From Microseira sp041929235 (GTDB taxonomy: Bacteria > Cyanobacteriota > Cyanobacteriia > Cyanobacteriales > Aerosakkonemataceae): a stretch of DNA of 64,000 nt. Positions 1 through 9,405 of the stretch are shown here, piece by piece. Positions within the stretch are counted from its first letter, which is position 1; every line of letters begins with the position of its first letter. Under the pieces are notes generated by a model that saw nothing but the letters and a program-made list of their open reading frames with translations, was not told the origin of the DNA and did not search any database. The stretch lies in contig NZ_JBHFNP010000361.1 in NCBI RefSeq assembly GCF_041929235.1, forward strand, positions 76,421 to 140,420, read 5' to 3'. The position numbers were made by a program, and so were the translations under genes.

Positions 1-234
1 TCTTTGGGTTGGCGATTCCATTATTACCACCAATAACTCCTCTATTCGGTCAATACATATGCTTGCCTGCCTTAATACTAGCCTTTTTTTGCAGCCTTTC
101 TTACTTCTTTGCCTCTAGGTAAAGCGATCGCAATCACTAAAACAAAATTACTCTTTTACAGAAGCAACGAGTGCGATCGCTAATTCTACAGCCTACGCAC
201 CCAATCGTTAAAATTTTAGACAAAATTAGATCGT
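1..234. other. Left edge, no gene seen
   Basis: No convincing coding frame is seen. The stretch holds two HIP1-type GCGATCGC octamers, near 124 and 174, which are typical of cyanobacterial DNA. It forms the upstream region of the Uma2 gene at 235. Confidence 0.6.
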
Positions 235-1044
235 ATGTATCAATCGCTGAGATTATCAGGTATGACTGAAACTATTTCCAAAATCGACCTACCCCCGCCA
301 TTTCCTGACCATACGCAACTACCAGAGTCGGATGGAACTTTTGTGAAAAATTTCCAAGAACATCCTCAATGCATCATTCTGACTGATTCGATTGCGCCAG
401 TGTTGCAACGTCTGCATCCCGATGGGCAGTATTGCATCGGTCAGGACTGCGGCATTTATTGGCAAAAAACAGATTCCGCAGCAGCAGCAGCAGCAGCAGC
501 ACCAGATTGGTTTTATGTTCCTTACGTTTCACCTTTATTAGACGGTCAAACTCGCCACTTCTACGTATTATGGCGTGACTTCATCGCCCCGTTAATTGCA
601 ATTGAATTAGCGAGTGGAAATGGTGATGAGGAACGAGATGCTACGCCCTTGACTCCCGCCTTAGTAAAAGCAGGAGGCAGACCGGGTAAATTTTGGGTCT
701 ATCAGCAAATTATTCGCATTCCCTACTACGCAATCTATGAAATTAAAAATGACAAGTTAGAGGTTTATCATTTGGTCGATTTTACTTACCATAAACTCCA
801 ACCAAATGAACGAGGTCACTATCCAATTCCACTGCTAGACGTGGAAATAGGACTTTGGCGAGGAACATTTTTGAACAATCCCGAACAGCTTTGGTTACGT
901 TGGTGGGATTTAGAGGGAAATTTGTTGCTAACAGGTCAAGAAGAAGCTGCACTACAACGACAGCGCGCCGAACAAGCTGAGCGAAAAGCGGCACAATTAG
1001 CAGAACGCCTGCGTGCAATGGGGATTGACCCAGAGGCAGAATAG
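235..1044 (+). CDS. Uma2 family (DUF820) endonuclease-like protein
   Basis: This 269-residue protein looks like a Uma2/DUF820 protein, a restriction-endonuclease-like fold greatly expanded in cyanobacteria; the cellular role is unknown. Visible family features are the core around FYVPYVSPLLDGQ, the acidic strand PLIAIELASG, the WVYQQIIRIPYYAIYE segment and the late GLWRGTFLNNPEQLWLRWWD block. The C-terminus (about 240-269) is a charged helix ending in the LRAMGIDPEAE tail common in this family. A GCA microsatellite encodes eight or nine alanines at about residues 81-89, within the predicted catalytic domain, so its length may vary. An in-frame ATG at 262 is an alternative start. It has no operon partner. 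Confidence 0.85.
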   Translation: MYQSLRLSGMTETISKIDLPPPFPDHTQLPESDGTFVKNFQEHPQCIILTDSIAPVLQRLHPDGQYCIGQDCGIYWQKTDSAAAAAAAAPDWFYVPYVSPLLDGQTRHFYVLWRDFIAPLIAIELASGNGDEERDATPLTPALVKAGGRPGKFWVYQQIIRIPYYAIYEIKNDKLEVYHLVDFTYHKLQPNERGHYPIPLLDVEIGLWRGTFLNNPEQLWLRWWDLEGNLLLTGQEEAALQRQRAEQAERKAAQLAERLRAMGIDPEAE

Positions 1045-1212
1045 TGATGAAGCGAGCGCATCTCTTCCCCCCAAAAAATGCGTTCGCGCCAGCGGAAGGG
1101 AGGCATATCGCACTCAAGATTAAAACAAAAAAACCACTCTCTTGTGGGGTGGGACGTATTGCCCGCCCCTTTTCAATTTTTTTGCCTTCTATCTATCCTT
1201 AGTAACAAGCTT

Positions 1213-1860
1213 TTATTTACGCAAGGACGCAGCAGCAAAACCACCCAGCGCCAGCAAACCCAGCACCGAAGAGGGTTCGGGAACCGATGTGGAAGGTTGC
1301 TCCACAGTTTCGACGAAAGCATCATCCACAGCTAAAAAGGTATTGGTATCGGTGGTGTTCTGGAAGTTGATGTTGAGTAAGGCAGTTTGTCCTGCCAGAT
1401 CGGCAACATCGAGAACGCTTTCTAACAAGATCCAATCAGTTTGATAAAGTTGCAGATCGGAGTTATAGGAAAAAATAAGCGCATTTGGGTCGAAACCCGC
1501 AGTCTGAAATCGCTTGGCAGAAGCAACCCCAAGCGTAATCTGAGTTTGGTCAAAGTTGCCAGCAGGATACCCGGTGAACAAACGGACATAAGCACCGAAT
1601 TTGAGTTGATTGGCAGCAGGAACAATCAAATTCTGTATGATGCTGCCATTATCTGCCGAAATTACTCCACCAAAGTTGCCAGAACGGAGGAATAGTGAGT
1701 CGGAAACCCTGTAAACTCCCCCATTGATTTCCCAAACAGCGGGGAAATCTTCAACTTCAAAACCGGGGTCGTCGAGCAAATTAACCGCACTGACCGATGG
1801 GGATAGCCCCAAAATGGTGGCGATCGCGGCTATTGAAGCAAAAGCTGTGAGTTTTTTCAT
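1213..1860 (-). CDS. PEP-CTERM sorting-domain secreted protein
   Basis: A secreted protein of about 215 residues. The N-terminus KKLTAFASIAAIATILG followed by SVSAVNLLDD is a signal peptide with a probable cleavage after the Ala. The C-terminus SVPEPSSVLGLLALGGFAAA followed by SLRK is a classic PEP-CTERM signal: PEP motif, hydrophobic helix, basic tail. Such proteins are processed by exosortase at the cell surface. The middle (about 35-185) is a beta-rich domain resembling carbohydrate-binding-like extracellular domains, but no enzyme motif is visible. I chose the ATG at 1860 because it opens the signal peptide; the frame extends eight residues further upstream. A TATACGTA dyad lies 138-157 bp upstream. 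Confidence 0.85.
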   Translation of the reverse strand: MKKLTAFASIAAIATILGLSPSVSAVNLLDDPGFEVEDFPAVWEINGGVYRVSDSLFLRSGNFGGVISADNGSIIQNLIVPAANQLKFGAYVRLFTGYPAGNFDQTQITLGVASAKRFQTAGFDPNALIFSYNSDLQLYQTDWILLESVLDVADLAGQTALLNINFQNTTDTNTFLAVDDAFVETVEQPSTSVPEPSSVLGLLALGGFAAASLRK

Positions 1861-2446
1861 GATAAATCCTGCAAAAATCAACACATATCTTGCACCAATA
1901 GACGCAGCAGTTCCTATCGCCCACCCACAATTTCATGTAGGATGGGCATTTTGCCTCGTCCATTTAAGTGCAAGATCTGTGATGTATCGTCAAGTCATAT
2001 ACGTACTTTTACGTATAAAAAAACTAGCTTGCGTTTGAGACGATCTTGCTTTTACGTGAATTACCGGAGAGCGTTTTGGTATATTTGAAGGCGAACAGCC
2101 CCTAAATTGGGTGTCGCCTTATGCAAAACTATTAAGAGCGCTAGCGCTCTTAATAGCTCAATAATCCCACGGAAAAATTTTCACACGAAAACCAGGCTCT
2201 TGTTTCAGTATTTACGTAAGCTTCATCAAAAATTTACAATTGCACAGGCAACCGCTCCCAGGGTTAAAGCGGTTAAATCCTTTACTCGTTAAGCCTTTCA
2301 TCGATTTTAAGGCCAAACGAACTATATAAAGAATTTGTAAAGCTCGCTTGGGAAGGTTGACCTAACTCCCCCATACCCCCCTTCCCTACCAGGGAAGAGG
2401 GGAGTATTGCTCCCCTGTCCTTGTAGGAGAGGGGCAGGGGGAGAGG
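1861..2446. other. Intergenic region with dyads and a hairpin repeat
   Basis: No gene is seen between the divergent-facing ends here. It contains the dyad TATACGTA-CTTT-TACGTATA (1998-2017) upstream of the PEP-CTERM gene, a perfect 28-bp palindrome (2129-2156), and at about 2365-2440 a C-rich/G-rich dispersed hairpin repeat of the kind also found at 16675-16796. Confidence 0.6.
2129..2156. repeat. Perfect 28-bp palindrome
   Basis: The stretch reads identically on both strands, with its centre at GCGCTAGCGC and arms ending in CTATTAAGA. It has no loop, so it is more like a protein-binding dyad or a cruciform than a terminator. It has no T-tract. Confidence 0.8.
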
Positions 2447-3838
2447 TTAACCCGCTTGACTCACCAAACTTTTTGCACTCGCTTGCCGCTGTCCCTTCAT
2501 TACCATTCCCACGCCGCCAGCAGGTGCCATCGTTATGCCTCGACGCAGAGGTTTGACCGGACGATTTTCTGCAAGTTCTAGTTGATACCGCGACATAATT
2601 GTTGCCAGTACCAGCTTCATTTCAAACAGCGCCAACGCCATCCCCAGACAGCGACGATTTCCGCCACCGAATGGGAAAAATTCATAAGGGGAATATTGTC
2701 TTTCTAAGAAACGTTCTGGTTTAAACTGCTTCGGTTGGGGATATAAATCCTCCCGATGGTGAGTCAAATAAATACAGGGAGATAGCAAGGTTCCCGGCTG
2801 AAATTCATAGCCCATTATCTGGATGGTTTCTTTAACAATCCGAGCAAATGTAAACAAAACTACCGGGTAAATTCGCAGTGTTTCACAACAAACTGCGTTC
2901 AGATAAGGCAGTTTAGCAATAACGCCCGGATCGGCATTTTCATCGAGCGTATCTAATTCCTGAAGCAGCTTTTCTTTCACTTCTGGTAAATAGTGAATCC
3001 AATACAATGCCCATGCCAAAGCCGTCGCTGTCGTTTCGTGTCCGGCAAAGAGCAGTGTCATTAATTCATCGCGTAATTCTTCATCGGTCATTGGTTCGCC
3101 TGCTTCATCGCGTGCCGATAACATTAAGCTTAAAATATCTTCCCTATCAGGGTCATTTTCAGCTTTTCGTTCGCGAATCAGGGCGTCAATCAGTTCGTTA
3201 ATTTGCTTTTTTTGTCCCACAAAGTGTCCCCAGGGAGTCCACTTACCTAAATCTTGTTGCAGTGCTGGTAAAAAAATAAAGCTGGCACTCAAAGGATATC
3301 TGAAAATATCAAATAGCGAACCAATCAGTTGCTTGAGTTGTTCAAAACGCTCGCCTTGAGCAACGCCAAAAACGGCGCGTAAAATAACTCGCAGGGAAAT
3401 TTCTTGCATTGCTGGACGGGCTAAGAAATGTTCGTCTATCGTCTTTTGGCTCATTACTTGATCGGCTATATCGCAGATTAGATTACCGTAAGCCCGCATT
3501 CGTTCTCCGTGGAATGGCGGTAGTAACAGCCGTCGCTGACGTTGGTGATAATCTCCGTCATGCAAAATCATGGAATATTCCCCTAATAGGGGGAGCAAAA
3601 TTTTGTTGCCTTTACCCGAATCAAACTGTTTTGAATCTGCGGTAAAAATTTCAGATATCGCCTGTGGGTTGCTTACTACTACAACGTTTTGGAAGCCAAT
3701 AAATTTACTGGCAAAGATATCGCCGTATTGGCGAGCATTTGCTTCTAAAGATTCGAGGGGGCGAATAATTACTTGGAGAGTGTTGAGTAATTTCGGTGTT
3801 TTTGGCCCATCAGGTCGTTGCATAATGTTTTTTTTCAT
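2447..3838 (-). CDS. Cytochrome P450
   Basis: A 463-residue haem monooxygenase of the CYP110/CYP120-like cyanobacterial type. The I-helix oxygen-binding motif is LLFAGHETTATALAWALYWI (about residues 262-281). The K-helix ExxR is CETLRIYP, and the PERF signature is KPERFLERQ. The haem-ligand loop is FFPFGGGNRRCLGMALALFE with the axial Cys near residue 398. It probably uses separate ferredoxin-type electron donors, since no reductase domain is fused. The substrate is unknown; alkanes, fatty acids or terpenoids are typical for the group. It stands alone, divergent from the antiporter at 3963. The first ATG (3838) follows an A-run; a second ATG five codons in is an alternative start. Confidence 0.95.
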   Translation of the reverse strand: MKKNIMQRPDGPKTPKLLNTLQVIIRPLESLEANARQYGDIFASKFIGFQNVVVVSNPQAISEIFTADSKQFDSGKGNKILLPLLGEYSMILHDGDYHQRQRRLLLPPFHGERMRAYGNLICDIADQVMSQKTIDEHFLARPAMQEISLRVILRAVFGVAQGERFEQLKQLIGSLFDIFRYPLSASFIFLPALQQDLGKWTPWGHFVGQKKQINELIDALIRERKAENDPDREDILSLMLSARDEAGEPMTDEELRDELMTLLFAGHETTATALAWALYWIHYLPEVKEKLLQELDTLDENADPGVIAKLPYLNAVCCETLRIYPVVLFTFARIVKETIQIMGYEFQPGTLLSPCIYLTHHREDLYPQPKQFKPERFLERQYSPYEFFPFGGGNRRCLGMALALFEMKLVLATIMSRYQLELAENRPVKPLRRGITMAPAGGVGMVMKGQRQASAKSLVSQAG

Positions 3839-3962
3839 GCATTATCTACCCAAGGTAGCAGAAAGCGGGTTTACATGCATCCGAATGTCAAGAAATCTGT
3901 CTCAAGGGGAGTAGGAGGAGAAGGGCAAGCTTAGTAAAGTCGAAGGAAAAAGACGAATCGCT

Positions 3963-5219
3963 ATGGATATATACATTCTTGACCTGCTGGTTATCGGCTT
4001 GCTTTTGCTGATCGTTACGTTAGGATCTGGCTGGATTGTACGATTACCGCTATCTTTCGCCCTCATCTATCTGCTGGTTGGGATTTTCTTGGGGCCTTAT
4101 GGAGTGAAATTGATCCAATTGCGCCCCGACGCCCAGTTTCTAGAACGACTGACAGAATTTGTAGTGCTGATTTCCCTATTCAGTTGCGGTTTAAAAATGA
4201 ATCGCAATCTGTATTTAGGTGCTTGGCGTTCTACGGTGCGGCTGATTGGATTTTTGATGCCAATTTCAATTTTTGCCATTGCTGCTGTGGGCCATTGGCT
4301 GTTAAGAATGGAGTGGGGACCAGCTATTTTATTGGGCGCTATTCTCGCCCCTACAGACCCGGTTTTGGCTTCGGAAGTTCAGATATCCCATGTAGAAGAT
4401 AGGGATGAGTTGCGCTTTGGTTTAACTTCAGAAGGTGGGTTAAATGATGCCCTGGCGTTTCCCTTTGTTTATTTTGGCATTTACGCGCTTAAAGATAGCA
4501 ACTGGGATAACTGGTTTAAACAATGGGTTGCGGTTGATTTAATTTGGGCGATTGCCGCAGGTTTGGTGATGGGAATTCTGGTGGCAAAGGCGGTGGTTTG
4601 GATTGACAAGCGAATGCAAAAAATTGAAACCGTCGATGCATTAATGGAGGATTTTGTTGCCCTCAGTATTATTTTGTTAACCTATTCCTTAACCGAAATT
4701 GTCAACGGTTATGGTTTCTTGGCGGTTTTTGTCGCTGGAATTGTGGCGCAGCGCAGTTATCGCGACCCAGAAAAAAGGCATTCTCAGCTTGAATTTATCG
4801 AGCAATTGGAAAAACTTCTGGAAGTAGGGACAATTTTGTTATTGGGATCTATTCTGCGATGGCAGGCAATTGTTGCTCACTGGGGTGAAGCACTTTTAGT
4901 GGCAGCTTTGTTAATTTTTGTCATCCGCCCTCTGGGTGCTTGGATTAGTACCATTGGCGCGAGATTGCGTCCGGTTACGCGCTGGTTATATGGTTGGTTT
5001 GGCATTCGCGGTGTTGGTTCTATATATTATCTTTGCTATGGGTTTGGAAATGGTTTAAAAGACCAATTGGGCGAACAAATTGCTTGGATTACCTACATCA
5101 CGATTGTGATTTCCGTGGTTATACACGGGATTAGTTCTACTCCGATAATGAATTGGTATGAAAAGCATATCGAGAGGGAGAAAAGTAAATTAGTTGAACC
5201 TGATATCGTGGTTAAATAA
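3963..5219 (+). CDS. Na+/H+ (cation:proton) antiporter, CPA1 family
   Basis: A 418-residue inner-membrane exchanger of the CPA1/NhaP type, with about 12 hydrophobic segments. The family's functional signatures are visible: APTDPVLASEVQ (about 122-133) and the paired Asn-Asp ion-binding motif in SEGGLNDALAFPFV (about 152-165). The C-terminus is short (about 25 charged residues after the last helix), so there is no long regulatory tail. It would exchange cytoplasmic Na+ or K+ for H+. It is a single gene, divergent from the P450 with a 124-bp spacer. Confidence 0.93.
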   Translation: MDIYILDLLVIGLLLLIVTLGSGWIVRLPLSFALIYLLVGIFLGPYGVKLIQLRPDAQFLERLTEFVVLISLFSCGLKMNRNLYLGAWRSTVRLIGFLMPISIFAIAAVGHWLLRMEWGPAILLGAILAPTDPVLASEVQISHVEDRDELRFGLTSEGGLNDALAFPFVYFGIYALKDSNWDNWFKQWVAVDLIWAIAAGLVMGILVAKAVVWIDKRMQKIETVDALMEDFVALSIILLTYSLTEIVNGYGFLAVFVAGIVAQRSYRDPEKRHSQLEFIEQLEKLLEVGTILLLGSILRWQAIVAHWGEALLVAALLIFVIRPLGAWISTIGARLRPVTRWLYGWFGIRGVGSIYYLCYGFGNGLKDQLGEQIAWITYITIVISVVIHGISSTPIMNWYEKHIEREKSKLVEPDIVVK

Positions 5220-5608
5220 TTCAGCATCAAGGCGGGGCGGGCGAGTTTAACAAAGCCATCACCTTAGTTTCTTCGTATATCTCTAGTTTCCTATCAATGA
5301 TGTTTCACAGAAACCCGGTTTCTTTACACACATTGGTTGGTAAAACCCGCCCCTACAACACCATTAATATCATGTCCGATTGATTACCCATAATCAGCAG
5401 CCGGGACACGGCAAGATTAACGTTATCTGTTTGTCCGAGATATCTCTGATGCCGTGTCCCTACGCAACGACTCTGTGAGGTTTTTTTATTATGGGCAATT
5501 CAACGCACATCATATAATATTATGTCCGCTGGCATCGGCATCGCGCGGGGGGGCTACTTTAACTTGCATATCTCGTGCCCTCCACTTAATTGTTGGTAAA
5601 ACCTGCCC
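5220..5608. other. Intergenic region with dispersed repeats
   Basis: No gene is seen. The region contains copies of the GGTAAAACCCGCCCCTAC-type dispersed repeat (about 5338-5356 and, in diverged form, 5592-5609) and a GAAACCCGGTTTCTTT hairpin half (about 5311). The last repeat copy runs into the 3' end of the MscS gene. Confidence 0.6.
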
Positions 5609-7198
5609 CTACTCTGTTTTACTTTCCTCTCCTTTGCCATTGTTTAACCTGTTGTTTAAGTCAGCTTCGGTTTGAGGAGAAAGTTCTACTGGTAAGCTGC
5701 CACGGAAGTGCAAATCTCGCTGGGGAAAAGGTATTTGAATGTTGCGATCGCGCAAACTATTATCAATCCGAAAATACAAGTCGCTCTTGATCTGCGGATG
5801 TCGGCGGGGATCGGCGATCCAAACTAGCAATTCAAACTCTAAACTACTTTCACCATATCCGATAAAAAATACGCGGGGTGCGGGTTGCGATACCACATGG
5901 GGATAATCTTTTGCCGCATCAATCAACGCCTCCCTTACCTGACTCAAATCCTCACCAAAAGCAACGGGTACGGGTAATCTAATCCGCGATACATAGTTGC
6001 CATGATTCCAGTTGACAAACTCTTTTTCTAAGAAGCGGGAATTTGGTACAATCATGGCAACTTCATCGAGGGTGCGAATTTGCGTACTGCGAAGGCCGAT
6101 CCGCTCGACTGTTCCCATATATTCGCCTACATTAATAAAGTCTCCGACTTCGATGTGACGCTCAAAAATAATCGCTAAACCGCTGACGAATTCTTTGGCT
6201 ATTCCTTGCAAGCCTAAACCAATTCCTACCCCCAAAACACCCGCAAAGATATTCAAGGAACTCAGATCTAATCCCCATAGTTGCAGCAGCACTAAAGTTC
6301 CAATAAAAATTAGCGTGTAGCAAGCAATGAGGGCGATGGTTTCTTGAGCGCCGCGACTGATGCCGGTGAAAAGTAAAATGCGCGTTCTCAGCAGCTTTGT
6401 AGCCGAGCTAGAAACAATCAGGATTCCGGCAAATAGTCCCAATAAAATCAGCAGTTGAATCGCCGAGTAAGACTTGTCTCCCAAGGGAATAATCGGCTCA
6501 ACAAAACTGAAAAATAAAACATCGATTATTCTGCGACTCCAGATCCGCGTTTGGGCAAATTGGTTGCTGATATAGATAACTGTAATCAGCCACAAACAGA
6601 CGCGCACAAACCCAAGACTTAATGGCACAAACGATTCTATTAACTGTGGCGCGTTTCTTTGGCGCAATTGAATCAACCGAGGTAACCAATTACGCCAGAT
6701 CCAGCCTAGTGCAAAACTTAGCGCGATCGCTCCCACGACGCAAAAAGCGGAAAGCAAAATCGCTTTGCGGATATATTCGGGACGCCTTTGTTCTTGTGCT
6801 AGCTTAATCGCGAACTCAATGCGCGAGATCCACTGTTGCGCTTGTTCTTCCCGCGTCATCCCTTCTGGGGCGTCTTTGCGCGTAACTGTCAGCAAGTTTA
6901 CCCCGTTTACCTGAATCACGGGCAAATCGTTGATTTGCACCACCCGCACCGTCACCGGCTCGCCGGATTGTACCGCCCGATTTAAGATTTCATTAGCATA
7001 ATCGGCGCGCGGCTGGGCGTCAAAACCTTCCAAACGGCTGACTCTAAACAATACTCTGCCATCGACGGTAATCGCAGCGGTAGAATTTGCTTGCGCCCAA
7101 ACCGGCATTAGACTTGTAGAGCAAGTCAAAATAAAGCTAAGGATAAAGATCCAGATGGTTTGAGTTCTATGGGACCAAAGCAGTTTCAAACAACTCAT
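5609..7198 (-). CDS. Small-conductance mechanosensitive channel (MscS family)
   Basis: A 529-residue MscS-family channel of the large multi-domain type. An N-terminal signal peptide (TIWIFILSFILTCSTSLMPV, then AQA) leads to a periplasmic region of about 110 residues. About five membrane helices follow. The conserved pore helix and beta domain are LNIFAGVLGVGIGLGLQGIA, then ERHIEVGDFI and GTVERIGLRSTQIRT (about 335-400). The C-terminal alpha/beta vestibule domain ends in IDNSLRDRNIQIPFPQRDLH. The protein would release osmolytes on hypo-osmotic shock. The C-terminal tail overlaps a dispersed repeat. It is monocistronic and divergent from glutathione reductase. Confidence 0.93.
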   Translation of the reverse strand: MSCLKLLWSHRTQTIWIFILSFILTCSTSLMPVWAQANSTAAITVDGRVLFRVSRLEGFDAQPRADYANEILNRAVQSGEPVTVRVVQINDLPVIQVNGVNLLTVTRKDAPEGMTREEQAQQWISRIEFAIKLAQEQRRPEYIRKAILLSAFCVVGAIALSFALGWIWRNWLPRLIQLRQRNAPQLIESFVPLSLGFVRVCLWLITVIYISNQFAQTRIWSRRIIDVLFFSFVEPIIPLGDKSYSAIQLLILLGLFAGILIVSSSATKLLRTRILLFTGISRGAQETIALIACYTLIFIGTLVLLQLWGLDLSSLNIFAGVLGVGIGLGLQGIAKEFVSGLAIIFERHIEVGDFINVGEYMGTVERIGLRSTQIRTLDEVAMIVPNSRFLEKEFVNWNHGNYVSRIRLPVPVAFGEDLSQVREALIDAAKDYPHVVSQPAPRVFFIGYGESSLEFELLVWIADPRRHPQIKSDLYFRIDNSLRDRNIQIPFPQRDLHFRGSLPVELSPQTEADLNNRLNNGKGEESKTE

Positions 7199-7269
7199 AC
7201 ATCTGAATTAGATAACAGTCCCCATTCAGCAGTCACCTATCGGTGGTTATAAAAAACCAACGACTCACC

Positions 7270-7449
7270 GGGGGCGGGTTTATAACAATTGTCGATTATT
7301 GTATAAATGGTTGGTAAAACCCCCTCACCGGGGGCGGGTTTATAACAATTGTCGATTATTGTATAAATGGTTGGTAAAACCCGCTGAGCGGGGGCGGGTT
7401 TATAACAATTGTCGATTATTGTATAAATGGTTGGTAAAACCCGCCCCTA
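7270..7449. repeat. Three tandem 60-bp inverted-repeat units
   Basis: Three head-to-tail units of exactly 60 bp lie between the divergent mscS-like and gor genes. About 53 bp are identical in every unit (core GGGCGGGTTTATAACAATTG ... GGTTGGTAAAACCC). Only a few bases at each junction differ. Each unit starts with GGGCGGGTTT and ends with GGTAAAACCC, so it is itself an imperfect inverted repeat. Related single units lie near 5338, 5592, 27003 and 31715. Confidence 0.9.
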
Positions 7450-7492
7450 CGCAACTGACAACTGACGCATTCATAAGGGAGCAAGTGTAGCT

Positions 7493-8893
7493 ATGACATA
7501 CGATTATGACCTTTTTGTGATAGGTGCCGGTTCTGGGGGGCTAGCAGCTTCCAAACGGGCGGCGTCTTATGGTGCTAAGGTAGCGATCGCAGAACAAGAT
7601 CTCGTCGGCGGTACCTGCGTCATCCGAGGTTGCGTACCCAAAAAATTATTGGTTTATGCCTCGAAATTCTCCCATCTTTTTCACGATGCGGTCGGCTATG
7701 GTTGGAGCGAAGTGCAAAGCCATTTAAACTGGGAACATTTGCAAACCTCGGTAGATAAGGAAGTCCACCGTTTAAGTCAGCTACATATCAGTTTTCTAGA
7801 AAAAGCTGGCGTCGAACTCTTCCCCCATCGCGCCACGTTAGTCGATCCTCATACCGTCGAAGTTGATGGACGTAAAATCACCGCTGATAAGATTTTAATT
7901 GCCGTCGGGGGTGAAGCCGTCAAACCAAATTTACCGGGGATGGAATATACCCTCACTTCCCGCGAAATGTTTCTGTTAAAAGAACAACCGAAACGTCTCG
8001 CAGTTTTGGGTGCAGGTTATATCGCCGTCGAATTTGCTGGAATTATGCACGGACTGGGAACCCAGGTAACGCAATTGATTCGCGGCGATCTATTCTTAAA
8101 AGGGTTTGATGAAGATGTCCGCATCGGCATTTTCGATGGCATGAAACACCGGGGAATTAACATTGTCTGCAATATGACCCTCAAAGGCATTGAGAAAACC
8201 CCAGAAGGTTTGATGCTGAAATATTCTGAACTTGGCAAAGATACCGAGTCTACATTAACAGTAGATGCGGTTTTAGTTGCCATCGGTCGCGCCCCTCTTT
8301 TAGGCGGATTGGGTTTAGAAAATGCCGGGGTTGAGACGGTCAATTGCGAAGATGAAGATATGCCACGGAACGACGGATACAGCGTTAACTGCGCGATTAA
8401 AGTTGACGAATACAGTCGCACGATTCAACCAAATATATTCGCCGTGGGAGATTGCACAAATCGGATTAATTTAACTCCGGTTGCGATTGGGGAAGGTCGC
8501 GCATTTGCCGATACTGAATTTGGCAATAACTCGCGAATTTTCAGTCACCAAGATGTGCCGACGGCGGTGTTTTCCCAACCCGAAGCAGCTACCGTGGGGA
8601 TGACGGAAAGGGAAGCAAAACAAAAATTCGGCGAAGACGACGTGCAAATTTATCGCGCCCGTTTTCGTCCGATGTTTCACAGTTTAACGGGGGCTGATGA
8701 GAAAGTGATGGTCAAGTTAGTTATTGACAAAAATACCGACCGGGTGTTGGGCGCGCACATGGTGGGTGATAATGCAGCAGAGATTATTCAAGGGATAGCG
8801 ATCGCACTCAAAATGGGCGCAACTAAAAAAGACTTCGATGCCACGGTGGGAATTCATCCTTCTACAGCAGAAGAGTTTGTAACCTTGCGATAA
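7493..8893 (+). CDS. gor: Glutathione-disulfide reductase
   Basis: A 466-residue FAD-dependent NADPH oxidoreductase that reduces oxidised glutathione in the cytoplasm. The N-terminal FAD dinucleotide fold is FVIGAGSGGLAASKRAA (about 8-24). The redox-active disulfide is in GGTCVIRGCVPKKLLVYAS (about 40-58). The NAD(P)H-binding fold is AVLGAGYIAVEFAGI (about 170-184), and the FAD loop NIFAVGDCTNRINLTPVAI lies at about 310. The C-terminal dimer-interface signature GIHPSTAEEFVTLR carries the catalytic His-Glu pair. Length is normal. The ATG follows GGGAGCAAGTGTAGCT, giving a fair Shine-Dalgarno. The tandem repeat array sits directly in its promoter region. Confidence 0.95.
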   Translation: MTYDYDLFVIGAGSGGLAASKRAASYGAKVAIAEQDLVGGTCVIRGCVPKKLLVYASKFSHLFHDAVGYGWSEVQSHLNWEHLQTSVDKEVHRLSQLHISFLEKAGVELFPHRATLVDPHTVEVDGRKITADKILIAVGGEAVKPNLPGMEYTLTSREMFLLKEQPKRLAVLGAGYIAVEFAGIMHGLGTQVTQLIRGDLFLKGFDEDVRIGIFDGMKHRGINIVCNMTLKGIEKTPEGLMLKYSELGKDTESTLTVDAVLVAIGRAPLLGGLGLENAGVETVNCEDEDMPRNDGYSVNCAIKVDEYSRTIQPNIFAVGDCTNRINLTPVAIGEGRAFADTEFGNNSRIFSHQDVPTAVFSQPEAATVGMTEREAKQKFGEDDVQIYRARFRPMFHSLTGADEKVMVKLVIDKNTDRVLGAHMVGDNAAEIIQGIAIALKMGATKKDFDATVGIHPSTAEEFVTLR

Positions 8894-8944
8894 ATTGACT
8901 CTTGATGCACCTTCCCGCCAGGGAATAAATTCCAAGGGCTTTTA

Positions 8945-9040
8945 GCGAAAGTCCTCGCTCAGAGGACTGAAGATGTTATACGTTTTTAGTCGGTTTTAAC
9001 CGACTTTAGCTATTAGCCCGGAAATTTATTTCCGGGCGGG
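8945..9040. terminator. Cluster of hairpins between convergent genes
   Basis: Three short inverted repeats follow one another between the convergent gor and the 9073 gene: GTCCTC/GAGGAC, AGTCGGTT/AACCGACT and CCCGGAAAT/ATTTCCGGG. The type and position suit a bidirectional transcription end, though none has a clean T-tract. They may simply be intergenic repeat hairpins. Confidence 0.4.
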
Positions 9041-9072
9041 ATGACAGCGAAGTTAACGGTTTACTAAGTTTT

Positions 9073-9405
9073 TTACTCAGATATAATTGGAATCAATCTT
9101 TCCTCGATTTCATGAATATAGGCTGTTAACCCTGTATGAACGCCTCTTTCTCGTAGAAGTTTCAAACTCGTCTCTTCCCAACATTGCTGTTCGCGTTCCA
9201 TCCTTCCCCCTGTAAGCTTTTCGACAACAACTTTAGGATTTCTAATTCGATCTGGTTCTTCCAATGAATTAGATCGTAGCCTGTGTGAATCCTCGCAAGG
9301 AGCGAAATTTAATTTGGTCTTTATCTCTTCTAAAATTCGTCTTTCCTCTTGATTAAGTGTAATAAACCCATTCAAAACTACTTTCCACGCTCGCAACAAA
9401 CTCAA
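9073..9405 (-). CDS. Small hypothetical protein coupled to AAA ATPase
   Basis: A 110-residue protein that starts at a TTG overlapping the TGA stop of the ATPase gene (TTGA), so it is probably translationally coupled. The sequence is hydrophilic. The conserved-looking block is PDRIRNPKVVVEKLTGG, then CWEETSLKLLRERGVHTGL and a terminal EIEERLIPIISE helix. This resembles the C-terminal half of DUF4276/TOPRIM-like partners of OLD-type ATPases, but the usual N-terminal acidic catalytic motifs are absent, so it is either a distinct small partner or a truncated one. Its function is unknown. Confidence 0.6.
   Translation of the reverse strand: MSLLRAWKVVLNGFITLNQEERRILEEIKTKLNFAPCEDSHRLRSNSLEEPDRIRNPKVVVEKLTGGRMEREQQCWEETSLKLLRERGVHTGLTAYIHEIEERLIPIISE

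Noticed and set aside
782..1117. Long minus-strand frame opposite the Uma2 gene
   Set aside because: It lies inside the reverse complement of a well-supported gene and shows no protein family features.
1078..1695. Several small + strand frames opposite the PEP-CTERM gene
   Set aside because: The minus-strand gene has a signal peptide and PEP-CTERM; the + strand frames are low-complexity shadows.
7270..7449. Possible CRISPR array
   Set aside because: The repeat units abut each other without unique spacers, and the unit length and junction pattern fit a tandem duplication.
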